Of a stretch of DNA of 64,000 nt, positions 51,776 through 61,983 are shown piece by piece. The notes under the pieces were generated by a model. It ran no database searches and was not told the origin of the DNA. It was given only the letters and a program-made list of their open reading frames with translations. Positions within the stretch are counted from its first letter, which is position 1, and every line of letters begins with the position of its first letter. Both the position numbers and the translations under genes were made by a program. The stretch lies in the NCBI GenBank assembly GCA_020850715.1, contig JADZED010000013.1:1-64000 (forward strand), read 5' to 3'. Origin of the DNA: Acidobacteriota bacterium. Lineage in GTDB: Bacteria > Acidobacteriota > Vicinamibacteria > Vicinamibacterales > CAVVIG01.

Positions 51776-51840
51776 GGCAGGAGGGTGACGCCCCTCCGGC
51801 CCCTCCCGCCCGTCCAGCCCTTCCAGCCGACAGGGCTTTT
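51776..51840 (+). promoter_or_regulatory. Tandem hairpins between rplN and rplX, terminator/attenuator-like
   Basis: Hairpin 1: GGCAGGAGGG (51776-51785) pairs with CCCTCCGGCC (51792-51801) at nine of ten positions around a 6-nt loop. Hairpin 2: AGCCCT (51816-51821) pairs perfectly with AGGGCT (51832-51837) around a 10-nt loop and is followed by TTT and then the rplX ATG. The only ribosome-site-like bases for rplX (AGGG) lie in the right arm of hairpin 2. Before hairpin 1 there are direct repeats of GGCAGGACC. Confidence 0.5.
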
Positions 51841-52173
51841 ATGTCACGGTTAGCAACCCCGATTCGAAAGAACGACAACGTGCTCGTCGTCACGGGCAAG
51901 GACCGCGGCAAGCGCGGGCGCGTCCTGCGCGTGGTCCCCGAGCGGAACCGGCTGATCGTCGAGGGCGTCAACATGATCAAGCGCCACACCAAGCCGAATC
52001 CGCAGAAGGGGATCCAGGGGGGCGTCGTCGAGCGCGAGGCGTCGCTGCACGCCTCGAACGTGCAACTGGTGTGCCCCGAGTGCGGCGTGCAGACCCGCAT
52101 CGGGCACAAGATCCTCGGCGACGGCCGCAAGGTCCGCGTCTGCCGCAAGTGCGAGGGGGTCGTCGACAAATGA
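51841..52173 (+). CDS. rplX: 50S ribosomal protein L24
   Basis: The product has 110 residues. The KOW motif [20 protein letters not shown] and [15 protein letters not shown] identify L24. CPECG and CRKC near the end form a zinc-finger-like pair present in many bacterial L24. Its ribosome site is within a hairpin (see the upstream element). It overlaps rplE by 4 bp (ATGA). Confidence 0.97.
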   Translation: MSRLATPIRKNDNVLVVTGKDRGKRGRVLRVVPERNRLIVEGVNMIKRHTKPNPQKGIQGGVVEREASLHASNVQLVCPECGVQTRIGHKILGDGRKVRVCRKCEGVVDK

Positions 52174-52718
52174 CGCGCCTGAGAGAGAAGTACGTCAACG
52201 AAGTCGTCCCGGCCCTGGCGAAGGAGTTCGGCTACGGCAATGTCATGGCCGTGCCCAGGCTCCGGAAGGTCGTCGTCAACATGGGGCTCGGCGAGGCGAC
52301 GGCCAACGCCAAGATCATCGATACCGGCGCCGACGAGCTGGCGCGGATCACGGGCCAGAAGCCGGTGACGCGCCGTGCCAAGAAGTCGATCTCGCAGTTC
52401 AAGGTCAGGAAAGGGCAGCCGATCGGCACGATGGTCACGCTGCGCGGCGAACGGATGTACGAGTTCCTGGACCGGCTGATGAGCATCGCGCTGCCGCGGG
52501 TGCGCGACTTCAAGGGCGTGTCGCCGCGCGGCTTCGACGGCCGCGGCAACTACACGCTCGGGCTCCGGGATCAGCTGCTGTTCCCCGAGATCGACTACAT
52601 GAAGGTCGACAAGGCGCGCGGCATGAACGTCTCGGTGGTGACGACGGCGAAGACCGACGAGGAGGCGCGCAAGCTGCTCCAGTTTCTCGGCATGCCGTTC
52701 CGCGGGATGAAGGACTGA
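52170..52718 (+). CDS. rplE: 50S ribosomal protein L5
   Basis: The product has 182 residues. [41 protein letters not shown] (in parts) and [16 protein letters not shown] are typical. L5 contacts the P-site tRNA and 5S rRNA. It overlaps the rplX stop by 4 bp and is followed 2 bp later by rpsN. Confidence 0.97.
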   Translation: MTRLREKYVNEVVPALAKEFGYGNVMAVPRLRKVVVNMGLGEATANAKIIDTGADELARITGQKPVTRRAKKSISQFKVRKGQPIGTMVTLRGERMYEFLDRLMSIALPRVRDFKGVSPRGFDGRGNYTLGLRDQLLFPEIDYMKVDKARGMNVSVVTTAKTDEEARKLLQFLGMPFRGMKD

Positions 52719-52720
52719 CC

Positions 52721-52906
52721 ATGGCAACGACCGCGAAGATCGCGAAGGAACAGAAGGCGCCCAAGTACAAGATCCGGCTCCGCCACCGGTGCCACCTGTG
52801 CGGACGGCCCCGGGCTTACATGCGCAAGTTCGCGCTCTGCCGGCTGTGCTTCCGCAGGCTGGCGCTGGACGGGGACATCACCGGGGTGACCAAGAGCAGC
52901 TGGTGA
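52721..52906 (+). CDS. rpsN: 30S ribosomal protein S14, zinc type
   Basis: The product has 61 residues: the short zinc-binding (type Z) form with CHLCGRP and CRLCF as the four ligands. [19 protein letters not shown] is typical. Many genomes hold a second, zinc-free rpsN induced by Zn limitation; none is in this window. Confidence 0.97.
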   Translation: MATTAKIAKEQKAPKYKIRLRHRCHLCGRPRAYMRKFALCRLCFRRLALDGDITGVTKSSW

Positions 52907-52962
52907 AGGAGCCCGGCGCCCTCAACGCCGGAAGAACGCCGAACCAGAAGAGAACGAGAGAT

Positions 52963-53379
52963 ATGACCGATCCGATCGCAGACATGCTCACCCGGATCCG
53001 CAATGCCGTCGCCGCCAAGCACACGCGGGTCGACATGCCGGCCTCGCGCATCAAGGCCGACATCGCGCGGATTCTCCAGGATGAAGGCTACATCCAAGGC
53101 TTCAAGCTGCTCGAGGGCGAAGCGGGCGCCGCGCATCGCGGCGGACCGGCCCCGACGCTGCGCCTGTTTCTGAAGTACGGTCCGCACGGCGAGAAGCTGA
53201 TCACCGGCGTGCAGCGGATCAGCCGCCCGGGCCGCCGCGTCTACTTCGGGCGCGCCGACGTGCCGGAGGTGCTCGCGGGCCTGGGGACGGCAATCCTCAC
53301 GACGTCGCGCGGCGTGATGACCGGCCGGGCCGCGGTGAAGGCGGGCGTCGGCGGCGAAGTGCTCTGCAACATCTGGTAA
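52963..53379 (+). CDS. rpsH: 30S ribosomal protein S8
   Basis: The product has 138 residues. [18 protein letters not shown] at the start and [28 protein letters not shown] at the end (in parts) are diagnostic. S8 binds helix 21 of 16S rRNA and in E. coli represses the spc operon at rplE. A 10-residue insert ([11 protein letters not shown]) near residue 50 is not usual. Confidence 0.97.
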   Translation: MTDPIADMLTRIRNAVAAKHTRVDMPASRIKADIARILQDEGYIQGFKLLEGEAGAAHRGGPAPTLRLFLKYGPHGEKLITGVQRISRPGRRVYFGRADVPEVLAGLGTAILTTSRGVMTGRAAVKAGVGGEVLCNIW

Positions 53380-53405
53380 CGATCAGAGGCAACGGACGGA
53401 AGGAT

Positions 53406-53945
53406 ATGTCGCGAATCGGCAAGAAACCCATCGCGATCCCCAAGGGGGTCGCCGTCAAGCTCGCCGGCGGCGCGGTCGAGGTGCAGGGGCCGAAGGGGAC
53501 GCTGCGGCAGGCCTACCCGGCGGGCATCGATTTCGAGCTCGCCGACGGCCGGCTCACGGCCCGCCTGTCGACCGCCGGGCCCGGACTCGCCAGGTTCCAC
53601 GGCCTCGCGCGCAGCCTCGTGGCCAACGCGGTCGCCGGCGTCGTCGAGGGCTTCAAGAAGGAGCTCGACATCGTGGGTGTCGGCTACCGCGCGGAGCTGA
53701 AGGGCAAGCAGGTGGTGTTCGCGCTGGGCTACTCGCACGCCGCCGTGTTCGACATCCCGGCGGGGATCGACATCACGATCGACAAGCAGACGCACATCAC
53801 GGTGAGCGGCGTGGATCGCCAGCTGGTCGGTCAGGTGGCGGCCAACATCCGATCGCTGCGCAAGCCGGATCCCTACAAGCAGAAGGGGATCCGCTACACG
53901 GGCGAAGTGCTGAAGAAGAAGGCGGGCAAGACGGGAGCGAAATAG
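53406..53945 (+). CDS. rplF: 50S ribosomal protein L6
   Basis: The product has 179 residues. [14 protein letters not shown] starts it, and [26 protein letters not shown] closes it (in parts). The two-repeat L6 fold is intact. GGAAGGATAT precedes the start. Confidence 0.97.
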   Translation: MSRIGKKPIAIPKGVAVKLAGGAVEVQGPKGTLRQAYPAGIDFELADGRLTARLSTAGPGLARFHGLARSLVANAVAGVVEGFKKELDIVGVGYRAELKGKQVVFALGYSHAAVFDIPAGIDITIDKQTHITVSGVDRQLVGQVAANIRSLRKPDPYKQKGIRYTGEVLKKKAGKTGAK

Positions 53946-53948
53946 CCG

Positions 53949-54323
53949 ATGAAGATCAAGACCAAGAACGATCGGCGCGTCCGGATTCAGCTCCGGCAGC
54001 GCACGCGGCTCTCCGGCACCCCCGAACGGCCGCGCCTCAGCGTCTTCCGGAGCGTCGGCCACATCTACGCGCAGGTGATCGACGATCTGGACGGGCGCAC
54101 GCTCGCTTCGGCCTCGACCGTCGAGCCGTCGCTCAAGCAGGCGTTCGCGAAGGGCGTGCGCGGCGGCAACCTGAAGGGCGCCGAGGCGATCGGCCGCACG
54201 ATCGCCGAGCGTTCGATCGAGAAGGGCATCACCAGAGTGGTGTTCGACCGGAGCGGCTTCCTGTACCACGGCCGCATCCGCGCCGTGGCCGACGCGGCCC
54301 GGAAAGCGGGATTGGAATTCTGA
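53949..54323 (+). CDS. rplR: 50S ribosomal protein L18
   Basis: The product has 124 residues. [18 protein letters not shown] and [27 protein letters not shown] (in parts) are typical. L18 binds 5S rRNA. It follows rplF after 3 bp, precedes rpsE after 2 bp. Confidence 0.97.
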   Translation: MKIKTKNDRRVRIQLRQRTRLSGTPERPRLSVFRSVGHIYAQVIDDLDGRTLASASTVEPSLKQAFAKGVRGGNLKGAEAIGRTIAERSIEKGITRVVFDRSGFLYHGRIRAVADAARKAGLEF

Positions 54324-54325
54324 TT

Positions 54326-54844
54326 ATGCGTACACGTGAGCGAATCGACGCGAGCCAGCTCGACATCAAGGACAGCGTCGTCTCCATCAACCGCGTGACG
54401 AAGGTCGTCAAGGGCGGCAAGAACCTGAGCTTCTCGGCGCTGGTCGTCGTTGGCGACGGGCACGGCATCGTCGGGTTCGGCGTCGGGAAGGCGAAGGAGG
54501 TGCCGTCGGCGATCAAGAAGGGGATCGAGGCGGCGAAGAAGAACCTGATCCGGGTGCCGTTGCAGGGCACGACGATTCCGCACCGGGTCGTCGGCAACTA
54601 CGGGGCCGGCAGCGTGCTGCTGAAGCCGGCGCCCGACGGCACGGGCATCATCGCCGGCGGCGCGGTGCGCGCCGTTGTGGAAGCGGCGGGCATCACCAAC
54701 ATCCTGACCAAGTCGCTCGGATCGGCGAACCCGCACAATGTGGTGCGCGCGACGATCAGCGGGCTCGATGCGCTCAAGGATCCGGCGGCGATTGCGCGCC
54801 TCCGCGGCAAGGACGTCGCGGAGTTGAGCGCCGCGCCGGCGTAG
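54326..54844 (+). CDS. rpsE: 30S ribosomal protein S5
   Basis: The product has 172 residues. [25 protein letters not shown] is the S5 double-stranded-RNA-binding domain (in parts), and [15 protein letters not shown] is typical. S5 lies at the mRNA entry site with S3 and S4. The sequence LNG near the spectinomycin loop is not altered in an obvious way. Confidence 0.97.
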   Translation: MRTRERIDASQLDIKDSVVSINRVTKVVKGGKNLSFSALVVVGDGHGIVGFGVGKAKEVPSAIKKGIEAAKKNLIRVPLQGTTIPHRVVGNYGAGSVLLKPAPDGTGIIAGGAVRAVVEAAGITNILTKSLGSANPHNVVRATISGLDALKDPAAIARLRGKDVAELSAAPA

Positions 54845-54859
54845 GCGCGCGGGGGCGAT

Positions 54860-55066
54860 ATGGCCAACCAGAGAACCGACTCGAAGGGCAGCGGTACACT
54901 CAAGGTGACGCTGGTGAAGAGCCCGATCGGGTTCAAGCGCAACCAGGGCGCGGTCGTGCGCAGCATGGGGCTGCGGCGCATCCGGCATACGGTGGAGCTG
55001 AAGGACACTCCGGCGACGCGTGGCCTGATTCACCGGGTCCGGCATCTGGTGGACGTGAGCGAGTAA
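54860..55066 (+). CDS. rpmD: 50S ribosomal protein L30
   Basis: The product has 68 residues. [16 protein letters not shown] and [14 protein letters not shown]-type sequences identify L30. It has about eight extra N-terminal residues (ANQRTDSKG). Three bases separate it from rplO. Confidence 0.96.
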   Translation: MANQRTDSKGSGTLKVTLVKSPIGFKRNQGAVVRSMGLRRIRHTVELKDTPATRGLIHRVRHLVDVSE

Positions 55067-55069
55067 TCT

Positions 55070-55516
55070 ATGGGTTTGAACAATCTTCGGCCGCCCAAGG
55101 GGGCCACGCGCGGCCGCAAGCGCGTCGGGCGCGGCCAGGGCTCGGGCAACGGCAAGACGGCGGGGCGCGGCCACAAGGGCGCGCAGTCACGCTCGGGGTA
55201 CAGCTACAAGCGGGGGTTCGAGGGCGGCCAGATGCCGCTGCACCGGCGAGTGCCGAAGCGCGGCTTCTGGAACCCGTTCCGCGAGGCCTACGAGGTCGTG
55301 AACCTCGACACGCTGCACGAGCGGTTCGACGCCGGCGCGGTCGTCACGCCGGCGCTGCTGGCCGAGAAGCGCCTCCTGAGCGGCGTCGACGTGCGGTACA
55401 AGGTGCTCGGCCGCGGCGAGATCGGCAAGGCGCTCACCGTGCGCGCGCACAAGTTCAGCGGCAAGGCGGCCGAGAAGATCGCCGCCGCCGGCGGATCGGC
55501 GGAACCTCTCGGCTGA
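55070..55516 (+). CDS. rplO: 50S ribosomal protein L15
   Basis: The product has 148 residues. [36 protein letters not shown] (in parts) is the conserved basic N-terminus; [17 protein letters not shown] follows. L15 is a late assembly protein bound to 23S rRNA. secY follows after 15 bp. Confidence 0.97.
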   Translation: MGLNNLRPPKGATRGRKRVGRGQGSGNGKTAGRGHKGAQSRSGYSYKRGFEGGQMPLHRRVPKRGFWNPFREAYEVVNLDTLHERFDAGAVVTPALLAEKRLLSGVDVRYKVLGRGEIGKALTVRAHKFSGKAAEKIAAAGGSAEPLG

Positions 55517-55531
55517 TTCAGGATCGCAGCC

Positions 55532-56914
<1,383 letters not shown>

Positions 56915-56922
56915 AGAAGCGG

Positions 56923-57609
56923 GTGGCGCTGAACCTGATCATGCTCGGCGCCCCCGGCGCCGGCAAGGGTACGCAGGCGGTCCGGCTCGCACGCGCGCGC
57001 CGGATTCCCCACGTATCGACCGGCGCGATCCTGCGCGAGGAGGTCGCTGCCGACACCGCGATTGGGCGGATCGCCCGGGAGCAGATGGCGCGCGGCGATC
57101 TGGTGGACGACGGGGTGATGCTCGGGATCGTGGAAGAGCGGCTGAGCCGCCCCGACGCCCGGGAGGGGTTCGTGCTCGACGGGTTTCCTCGAACCGTGGC
57201 GCAGGCCGAGGCGCTCGACGGCTTCATGGTCGGCCGGCCGCCCCTGATCGTCGTCGACATCGCGGCGCCCGAAGAGGAGCTGATCCGCCGCCTGGCGTCG
57301 CGCCGCATCTGCGGCGCCTGCGGCCGCGATGCCACGCCGCTCGACGGCGCCCGGGGCCGCGCGGCGACGCGCTGCTCGCGCTGCGGCGGCCCGATCGTGC
57401 AGCGCACCGACGACGATGTGGAGGTCGTGCGCGAGCGGCTGAAGGTCTACCAGCGGCAGACGGCGCCGCTGGTCGAGTACTACCAGGATCGCCCGACGTT
57501 CCGCGCGATCGACGGCATGCCGGCGCCCGAGCAGGTGGCGGCGGCGATCGTTCGCGCGGTGGACGATGTCCAGCAGCAGCGTGCTGCCAACTCCGGAGAT
57601 CGGCCGTGA
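56923..57609 (+). CDS. adk: Adenylate kinase, zinc-lid type
   Basis: The product has 228 residues. The P-loop is GAPGAGKGTQA, DGFPRTVAQAEAL is the AMP-binding motif, and the lid has four cysteines (CGACGRD and CSRCGG) able to bind zinc. The GTG at 56923 gives the usual ALNLIMLGAPG start. It interconverts ATP, AMP and ADP. It overlaps map by 4 bp. Confidence 0.96.
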   Translation: MALNLIMLGAPGAGKGTQAVRLARARRIPHVSTGAILREEVAADTAIGRIAREQMARGDLVDDGVMLGIVEERLSRPDAREGFVLDGFPRTVAQAEALDGFMVGRPPLIVVDIAAPEEELIRRLASRRICGACGRDATPLDGARGRAATRCSRCGGPIVQRTDDDVEVVRERLKVYQRQTAPLVEYYQDRPTFRAIDGMPAPEQVAAAIVRAVDDVQQQRAANSGDRP

Positions 57610-58379
57610 TCGTCTGCCGATCCGCCGCAGAGCTCGATCTGATGCGCGATGCGGGGCGGCTGGTCGGCGAGGTGTTGACCGAGCTGGCGGCGCTGGTCCG
57701 TCCCGGCGTCACGACGGCGGACCTCGACGAGGCGGCCGAGCGGCGGATTCTGGCGGCCGGCGCCGTGCCGGCGTTCAAGGGCTACCATGGGTACCCCGCC
57801 ACGATCTGTGCGTCGATCAACGACGAGGTGATCCACGGGATCCCGTCGGGGCGCCGGGTGCTCCAGGCCGGCGATGTGATCTCGCTCGATGTCGGCGCCT
57901 CGCTGGACGGCTATTTCGGCGACAGCGCGGTCACGCTGCCGGTGGGACCGGTGTCCGAGGAGGCGGCGAGCCTGCTGCGGGCCACCGAGGAGTCGCTCTA
58001 CAAGGCGATCGCGTGCGTGCGGCCGGGCGGCCGCGTGTCCGATATCGGGCACGCGGTGCAGCAGCACGTCGAGGCATTCGGGTTCTCGGTGGTGCGGGAG
58101 TTCGTCGGCCACGGGATCGGACAGCGGATGCACGAGGAACCGCAGATTCCGAACTATGGGGAACCGGGCCACGGGCCGCGCCTGACCGAGGGCATGGTGC
58201 TCGCGATCGAGCCGATGGTGAATGCGGGCAAGGCCGCGGTCAAGGTGCTCGCGGACGGGTGGACCGCGGTGACGCGCGATGGCAGCCTGTCGGCGCACTT
58301 CGAGCACACCGTGGCGGTCACCTCCGGCGAACCGTGGATCCTGACGGCGCGCACCGTGCCGGTTGCCGCGAAGAAGTAG
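57606..58379 (+). CDS. map: Methionine aminopeptidase type I
   Basis: The product has 257 residues. Metal ligands appear as SLDVGASLDGYFGDSAV (two Asp), GHGIG (His), AIEPMV (Glu) and the last Glu in FEHTV. The catalytic His lies in GYHGYP. The GTG start overlaps the adk stop (GTGA). It removes the initiator methionine from nascent chains. Confidence 0.97.
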   Translation: MIVCRSAAELDLMRDAGRLVGEVLTELAALVRPGVTTADLDEAAERRILAAGAVPAFKGYHGYPATICASINDEVIHGIPSGRRVLQAGDVISLDVGASLDGYFGDSAVTLPVGPVSEEAASLLRATEESLYKAIACVRPGGRVSDIGHAVQQHVEAFGFSVVREFVGHGIGQRMHEEPQIPNYGEPGHGPRLTEGMVLAIEPMVNAGKAAVKVLADGWTAVTRDGSLSAHFEHTVAVTSGEPWILTARTVPVAAKK

Positions 58380-58385
58380 CCCGCG

Positions 58386-58598
58386 GTGGCGAGCGACGAC
58401 GCCGGCCTGGCAGGTGAGGTGCTCGAACAGCTGCCGAGCGGCCTGTATCGCGTGCGGCTGGACGCGGGCGTGGTGGTGATCGCGCATCCGACGGCGCCGG
58501 CGGCGCGCAACTTCGTCCGGATTCTGGTCGGCGATCGGGTGCGCGTCGAGCTGTCGAGGGTGAACGCCGGGCGCGGGCGGATCGTGGGGAGATTATGA
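58386..58598 (+). CDS. infA: Translation initiation factor IF-1, divergent
   Basis: The product has 70 residues. The OB-fold core is recognisable: [36 protein letters not shown] and GRGRIVGRL. The usual HISGKMRMN loop is replaced by [11 protein letters not shown], and SPYDLTRGRI by [10 protein letters not shown]. Position between map and rpmJ supports infA. The overlap with rpmJ is 4 bp. Divergence suggests checking for a second IF-1 elsewhere. Confidence 0.85.
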   Translation: MASDDAGLAGEVLEQLPSGLYRVRLDAGVVVIAHPTAPAARNFVRILVGDRVRVELSRVNAGRGRIVGRL

Positions 58599-58708
58599 AG
58601 GTACGAGCGTCGGTCAAGCGGATGTGCGACAAGTGCAAGATCGTGCGGCGCCGCGGCGTCGTGCGGGTGATCTGCTCGAACCAGAAGCACAAGCAGAGGC
58701 AGGGGTAG
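58595..58708 (+). CDS. rpmJ: 50S ribosomal protein L36
   Basis: The product has 37 residues: [20 protein letters not shown], then a Cys in VICSN and a His in KHKQRQG. The CxxC...C...H set is the zinc-binding (C+) form. The ATG overlaps the infA stop (ATGA). It is too short for many gene finders. Confidence 0.96.
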   Translation: MKVRASVKRMCDKCKIVRRRGVVRVICSNQKHKQRQG

Positions 58709-58712
58709 ACTT

Positions 58713-59087
58713 ATGGCACGTATCGCAGGCATCGATCTGCCGCGGCCCAAGCGGGTCGAGATCGCGCTCACCTACATCTACGGGATTGGACGCGAGCGCT
58801 CCAACCGGATTCTGGGCGAAGCCGGCGTGAGCGGCGACATCCGCGTCAAGGATCTGTCGGAAGACGATGTCCGGAAGATCAGCCGGGTGATCGAGGAGCA
58901 GGGGGGCGTCGAGGGCGATCTCCGCAAGGAGATCTCGATGAACATCAAGCGGCTGATGGAGATCGGCTGCTACCGCGGCATGCGCCACCGCCGGGCGCTG
59001 CCGGTCCGCGGCCAGCGCACGCGGACCAACGCGCGCACCCGCAAGGGACCGCGCAAGGGCGCGATCGCAAAGAAGAAGACGGTCTAG
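58713..59087 (+). CDS. rpsM: 30S ribosomal protein S13
   Basis: The product has 124 residues. [25 protein letters not shown] (in parts), [27 protein letters not shown] (in parts) and a Lys-rich end. S13 contacts the P-site tRNA and the 50S bridge. It begins four bases after rpmJ and ends three bases before rpsK. Confidence 0.97.
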   Translation: MARIAGIDLPRPKRVEIALTYIYGIGRERSNRILGEAGVSGDIRVKDLSEDDVRKISRVIEEQGGVEGDLRKEISMNIKRLMEIGCYRGMRHRRALPVRGQRTRTNARTRKGPRKGAIAKKKTV

Positions 59088-59090
59088 CAT

Positions 59091-59549
59091 ATGGCGAAAA
59101 GCGAAGCGGCATCCGAGGCGGCGCTCCCGGAAAAGGGCGACAAGAAGGAAGGGGCGGCCGGGAAGCGGAAGAAGACGTTCAAGAAGCGCGGCGAGAAGCG
59201 CGTCGTCCATCACGGGCTGGCCCATGTTCGCGCATCGTTCAACAACACCACGGTGACCATCACCGATACCGAGGGCAACGTGGTGGCCTGGTCGAGCGCC
59301 GGCGGCATCGGCTTCAAGGGGTCGCGCAAGGGCACGCCGTTCGCGGCGACGCAGGCGGCGCTCAACGCCGGCAACGCCGCCAAGGGGGTCGGCATGCGGT
59401 CGCTGGATGTCCGGGTGAAGGGGCCCGGATCGGGCCGCGAATCGGCCATCCGCGCGCTGCAGACCGTGGGCCTCGAGGTGAAATCGATCCGCGACGTGAC
59501 GCCCATCCCGCACAACGGCTGCCGGCCGCCCAAGCGGCGGCGGGTGTAG
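59091..59549 (+). CDS. rpsK: 30S ribosomal protein S11 with basic N-terminal extension
   Basis: The product has 152 residues against about 129 usually. The extra N-terminal part ([20 protein letters not shown]) is charged and low in complexity. The core has [17 protein letters not shown]-type sequence, [17 protein letters not shown] and the end [13 protein letters not shown]. It acts in the platform of the 30S. Confidence 0.96.
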   Translation: MAKSEAASEAALPEKGDKKEGAAGKRKKTFKKRGEKRVVHHGLAHVRASFNNTTVTITDTEGNVVAWSSAGGIGFKGSRKGTPFAATQAALNAGNAAKGVGMRSLDVRVKGPGSGRESAIRALQTVGLEVKSIRDVTPIPHNGCRPPKRRRV

Positions 59550-59597
59550 CCGGCGGGCCGCCACGTAACGACTGACTTGGTGAGTGTGGAGAACTGA

Positions 59598-60227
59598 ATG
59601 GCGCGATATATCGGACCGGTCTGCCGGCTGTGCCGCCGCGAGGCGATGAAGCTGTTCCTCAAAGGGGAGCGCTGCTACACGGAGAAATGCGCGATCGAGA
59701 AGCGCAACTTCCCCCCCGGGCAGCACGGCAAGACCCGGAAAGCGAAGCTGGCCGGGTACGGCCTGCAGCTGCGCGAGAAGCAGAAGGTCAAGCGCATCTA
59801 CGGCGTGCTCGAGGATCAGTTCCGCGGCTACTTCGAGGAGGCCGAGCGCACGCGCGGCATTACCGGCGTGACGCTGCTGCAACTGCTCGAGCGGCGGCTC
59901 GACAACGTCGTCTACCGCCTCGGGCTCGCGACCTCGCGGCCCCAGGCGCGCCAGCTCGTCCGGCACGGACACTTCTTCATCAACGGCAGGAAGGTCGACA
60001 TTCCGTCCTACACGGTGAAGCAGGGAGACGTCGTCACCGTGCTCGCGCGGTCGCAGAAGAACCCGACGATCGAGCATGCGATGGAGGAAGTGAAGGGACG
60101 CGGTATCCCCGAATGGCTCTCGTTCGACCCGGCCGGCCTCACCGGGCGGATCGTGTCGATCCCGACGCGGGAGCAGATCAATCTGCCGGTGCAGGAGCAG
60201 CTGATCGTCGAGCTCTATTCGAAGTGA
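59598..60227 (+). CDS. rpsD: 30S ribosomal protein S4
   Basis: The product has 209 residues. [25 protein letters not shown] has a CxxC...C zinc-type N-terminus; the S4 RNA-binding domain is [29 protein letters not shown] (in parts). S4 nucleates 30S assembly and in E. coli represses the alpha operon. The gap to rpoA is 157 bp and structured. Confidence 0.97.
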   Translation: MARYIGPVCRLCRREAMKLFLKGERCYTEKCAIEKRNFPPGQHGKTRKAKLAGYGLQLREKQKVKRIYGVLEDQFRGYFEEAERTRGITGVTLLQLLERRLDNVVYRLGLATSRPQARQLVRHGHFFINGRKVDIPSYTVKQGDVVTVLARSQKNPTIEHAMEEVKGRGIPEWLSFDPAGLTGRIVSIPTREQINLPVQEQLIVELYSK

Positions 60228-60274
60228 GGCAGCGCTCGATTTCGTGATCGCACCCGCCGGCCCGCAGCCTTTGA

Positions 60275-60332
60275 CAGACCTGCGGCGGGAGGCCGGCGGC
60301 CACTCGCAGGTCTGGAGGCCCGTCTGCGGGCC
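60275..60332 (+). promoter_or_regulatory. Two perfect hairpins in the rpoA leader
   Basis: CAGACCTGCG (60275-60284) and CGCAGGTCTG (60305-60314) are perfectly complementary around a 20-nt loop. GGCCCG (60317-60322) and CGGGCC (60327-60332) follow around the tetraloop TCTG. No T-run. Just downstream is rpsD's neighbour rpoA at 60385. S4 autoregulation or rpoA-level control is a reasonable guess. Confidence 0.5.
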
Positions 60333-60384
60333 CGTAGCGAAATCCGCCGGCGGCGATGGCAGCGGCGGACGAAAGGACGCCCAC

Positions 60385-61371
60385 ATGCTCTGGAAAGGCT
60401 TTCAACGACCCAAGCGGCTCGAGCTCGAGCGCGAGACGCTGACCGATCGGTTCGGCCGCTTCTACGCACAGCCGTTCGAGCGCGGCTTCGGCACCACGAT
60501 CGGCAATGCGATGCGCCGTGTGCTGCTCTCGTCCATCGAGGGCGCGGCGATCACGGCGGTCAAGATCGACGGCGTGCTGCACGAGTTCTCGCCCATCCCC
60601 GGCGTGGTCGAGGATGCGACCGACATCATCCTGAACCTGAAGCAGATCCCGCTGAAGCTGCACAGCGATCACACCAAGACGCTGATCGTCCGCGTCGACA
60701 GGCCCGGCGAGGTCCGGGCCCGGGACATCCAGGCCGACGCCGACGTCGAGATCCTCGAGCCCGACGCCCATATTGCCACCGTCTCCGAGGGCGGGCGGCT
60801 TCACATGGAGATGCGGATGAAGCGCGGCCGGGGCTACGTGTCGGCCGACAAGAACTTCGACGAGGACCTGGGCATCGGCTGGATTCCGATCGACTCGGTG
60901 CACTCGCCGGTCAAGAAAGTGAACTACCTCGTCGAGGCGGCGCGCCTCGGCCAGACCACCGACTACGACAAGCTGACCGTCGACGTGTGGACCAACGGAT
61001 CGATCAATCCGCGCGACGCCGTGTCGCTTGCCGCAAAGCTCGTGCGCGATCACCTCAACATCTTCATCAACCTCGAGGAAGGCGCCGACGCGCCGGGCGA
61101 GGCGTCGGCGGAGCAGCCGCGCAGCGGCCTGACCAACGAGAACCTCGACAAGAGCGTCGAGGAGCTCGAGCTCTCGGTGCGGTCGTACAACTGCCTGAAG
61201 AACGCGAACATCCGCACGATTCGCGAGCTGGTGGTGAAGACCGAGCCGGAAATGCTGAAGACCAAGAACTTCGGACGCAAGAGCCTGACCGAGATCAAGG
61301 AGATCCTGCACACGATGGGTCTCGGCCTCGGGATGCGGGTCGATCAGCCGGCCGCGGCGCCGCAGGAATAG
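60385..61371 (+). CDS. rpoA: RNA polymerase subunit alpha
   Basis: The product has 328 residues. The N-terminal dimerisation domain includes [25 protein letters not shown]; the C-terminal DNA-binding domain includes [22 protein letters not shown] and [13 protein letters not shown]. The ATG at 60385 follows GAAAGGA; the frame is open from 60244 but looks non-coding upstream. Confidence 0.97.
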   Translation: MLWKGFQRPKRLELERETLTDRFGRFYAQPFERGFGTTIGNAMRRVLLSSIEGAAITAVKIDGVLHEFSPIPGVVEDATDIILNLKQIPLKLHSDHTKTLIVRVDRPGEVRARDIQADADVEILEPDAHIATVSEGGRLHMEMRMKRGRGYVSADKNFDEDLGIGWIPIDSVHSPVKKVNYLVEAARLGQTTDYDKLTVDVWTNGSINPRDAVSLAAKLVRDHLNIFINLEEGADAPGEASAEQPRSGLTNENLDKSVEELELSVRSYNCLKNANIRTIRELVVKTEPEMLKTKNFGRKSLTEIKEILHTMGLGLGMRVDQPAAAPQE

Positions 61372-61388
61372 ACGGCGGGATACCAGAC

Positions 61389-61979
61389 ATGAGACACCGA
61401 GTCGCACACCGCAAGCTGGGGCGCGTGACGGAGCATCGCATCGCGATGCTCCGCAACCAGGCGAGCGCCCTGCTGCGCCACGAGCATCTGACCACCACCG
61501 TGCCGCGAGCCAAGGAACTGCGGCCCTACGTGGAACGCCTCATCACGATCGCCAAGCGCGGCATCGCCGGCGGCGTGGATGGCGGGCGCACGCTCAACGC
61601 CCGCCGTCTCGTGCTGCGCGACGTGCAGGATCGCGAGATCGTCGCGAAGCTGTTCGACACCATCGCGCCGCGCTTTGCGGCGCGCCCCGGCGGCTACACG
61701 CGCCTGCTGCGCCTCGGTTATCGCCGAGGCGACAGCGCCGAGGTCGCCCAGGTGGAACTGGTCGGCAGCGAGTACGACCCCACTGCGAAGAAGAAGGCGG
61801 AGGCGGCGGGCGAAGCGCCGAAGGCGAAGGCCCAGGGGGTCGGCGGCCGGCTGCGCGCCGCGGCCGAGCGGCTCCGCGGCGGCAAATCCGACGGGGAGGC
61901 CCCGGTCAAGCCGTCGACCAAGCCGTCGAAGGGGACGTCCCGCAAGACGGCCACGCCCCGAAAAGCCGGCGGATCCTGA
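61389..61979 (+). CDS. rplQ: 50S ribosomal protein L17 with long basic tail
   Basis: The product has 196 residues, against about 120-130 usually. The core is RHRVAHRKLGRVTEHRIAMLRNQASALLRHE (in parts) and LLRLGYRRGDSAEVAQVELVG. A C-terminal tail from about residue 132 is Ala/Lys/Gly/Thr-rich and low in complexity. It is the last gene of the superoperon and ends only 4 bp before the convergent ABC gene. Confidence 0.96.
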   Translation: MRHRVAHRKLGRVTEHRIAMLRNQASALLRHEHLTTTVPRAKELRPYVERLITIAKRGIAGGVDGGRTLNARRLVLRDVQDREIVAKLFDTIAPRFAARPGGYTRLLRLGYRRGDSAEVAQVELVGSEYDPTAKKKAEAAGEAPKAKAQGVGGRLRAAAERLRGGKSDGEAPVKPSTKPSKGTSRKTATPRKAGGS

Positions 61980-61983
61980 GGCC

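Noticed and set aside
60271-60276. Perfect TTGACA as a -35 element before rpoA
   Set aside because: Nothing like a -10 lies 16-19 bp downstream; the bases are part of the inverted repeat.
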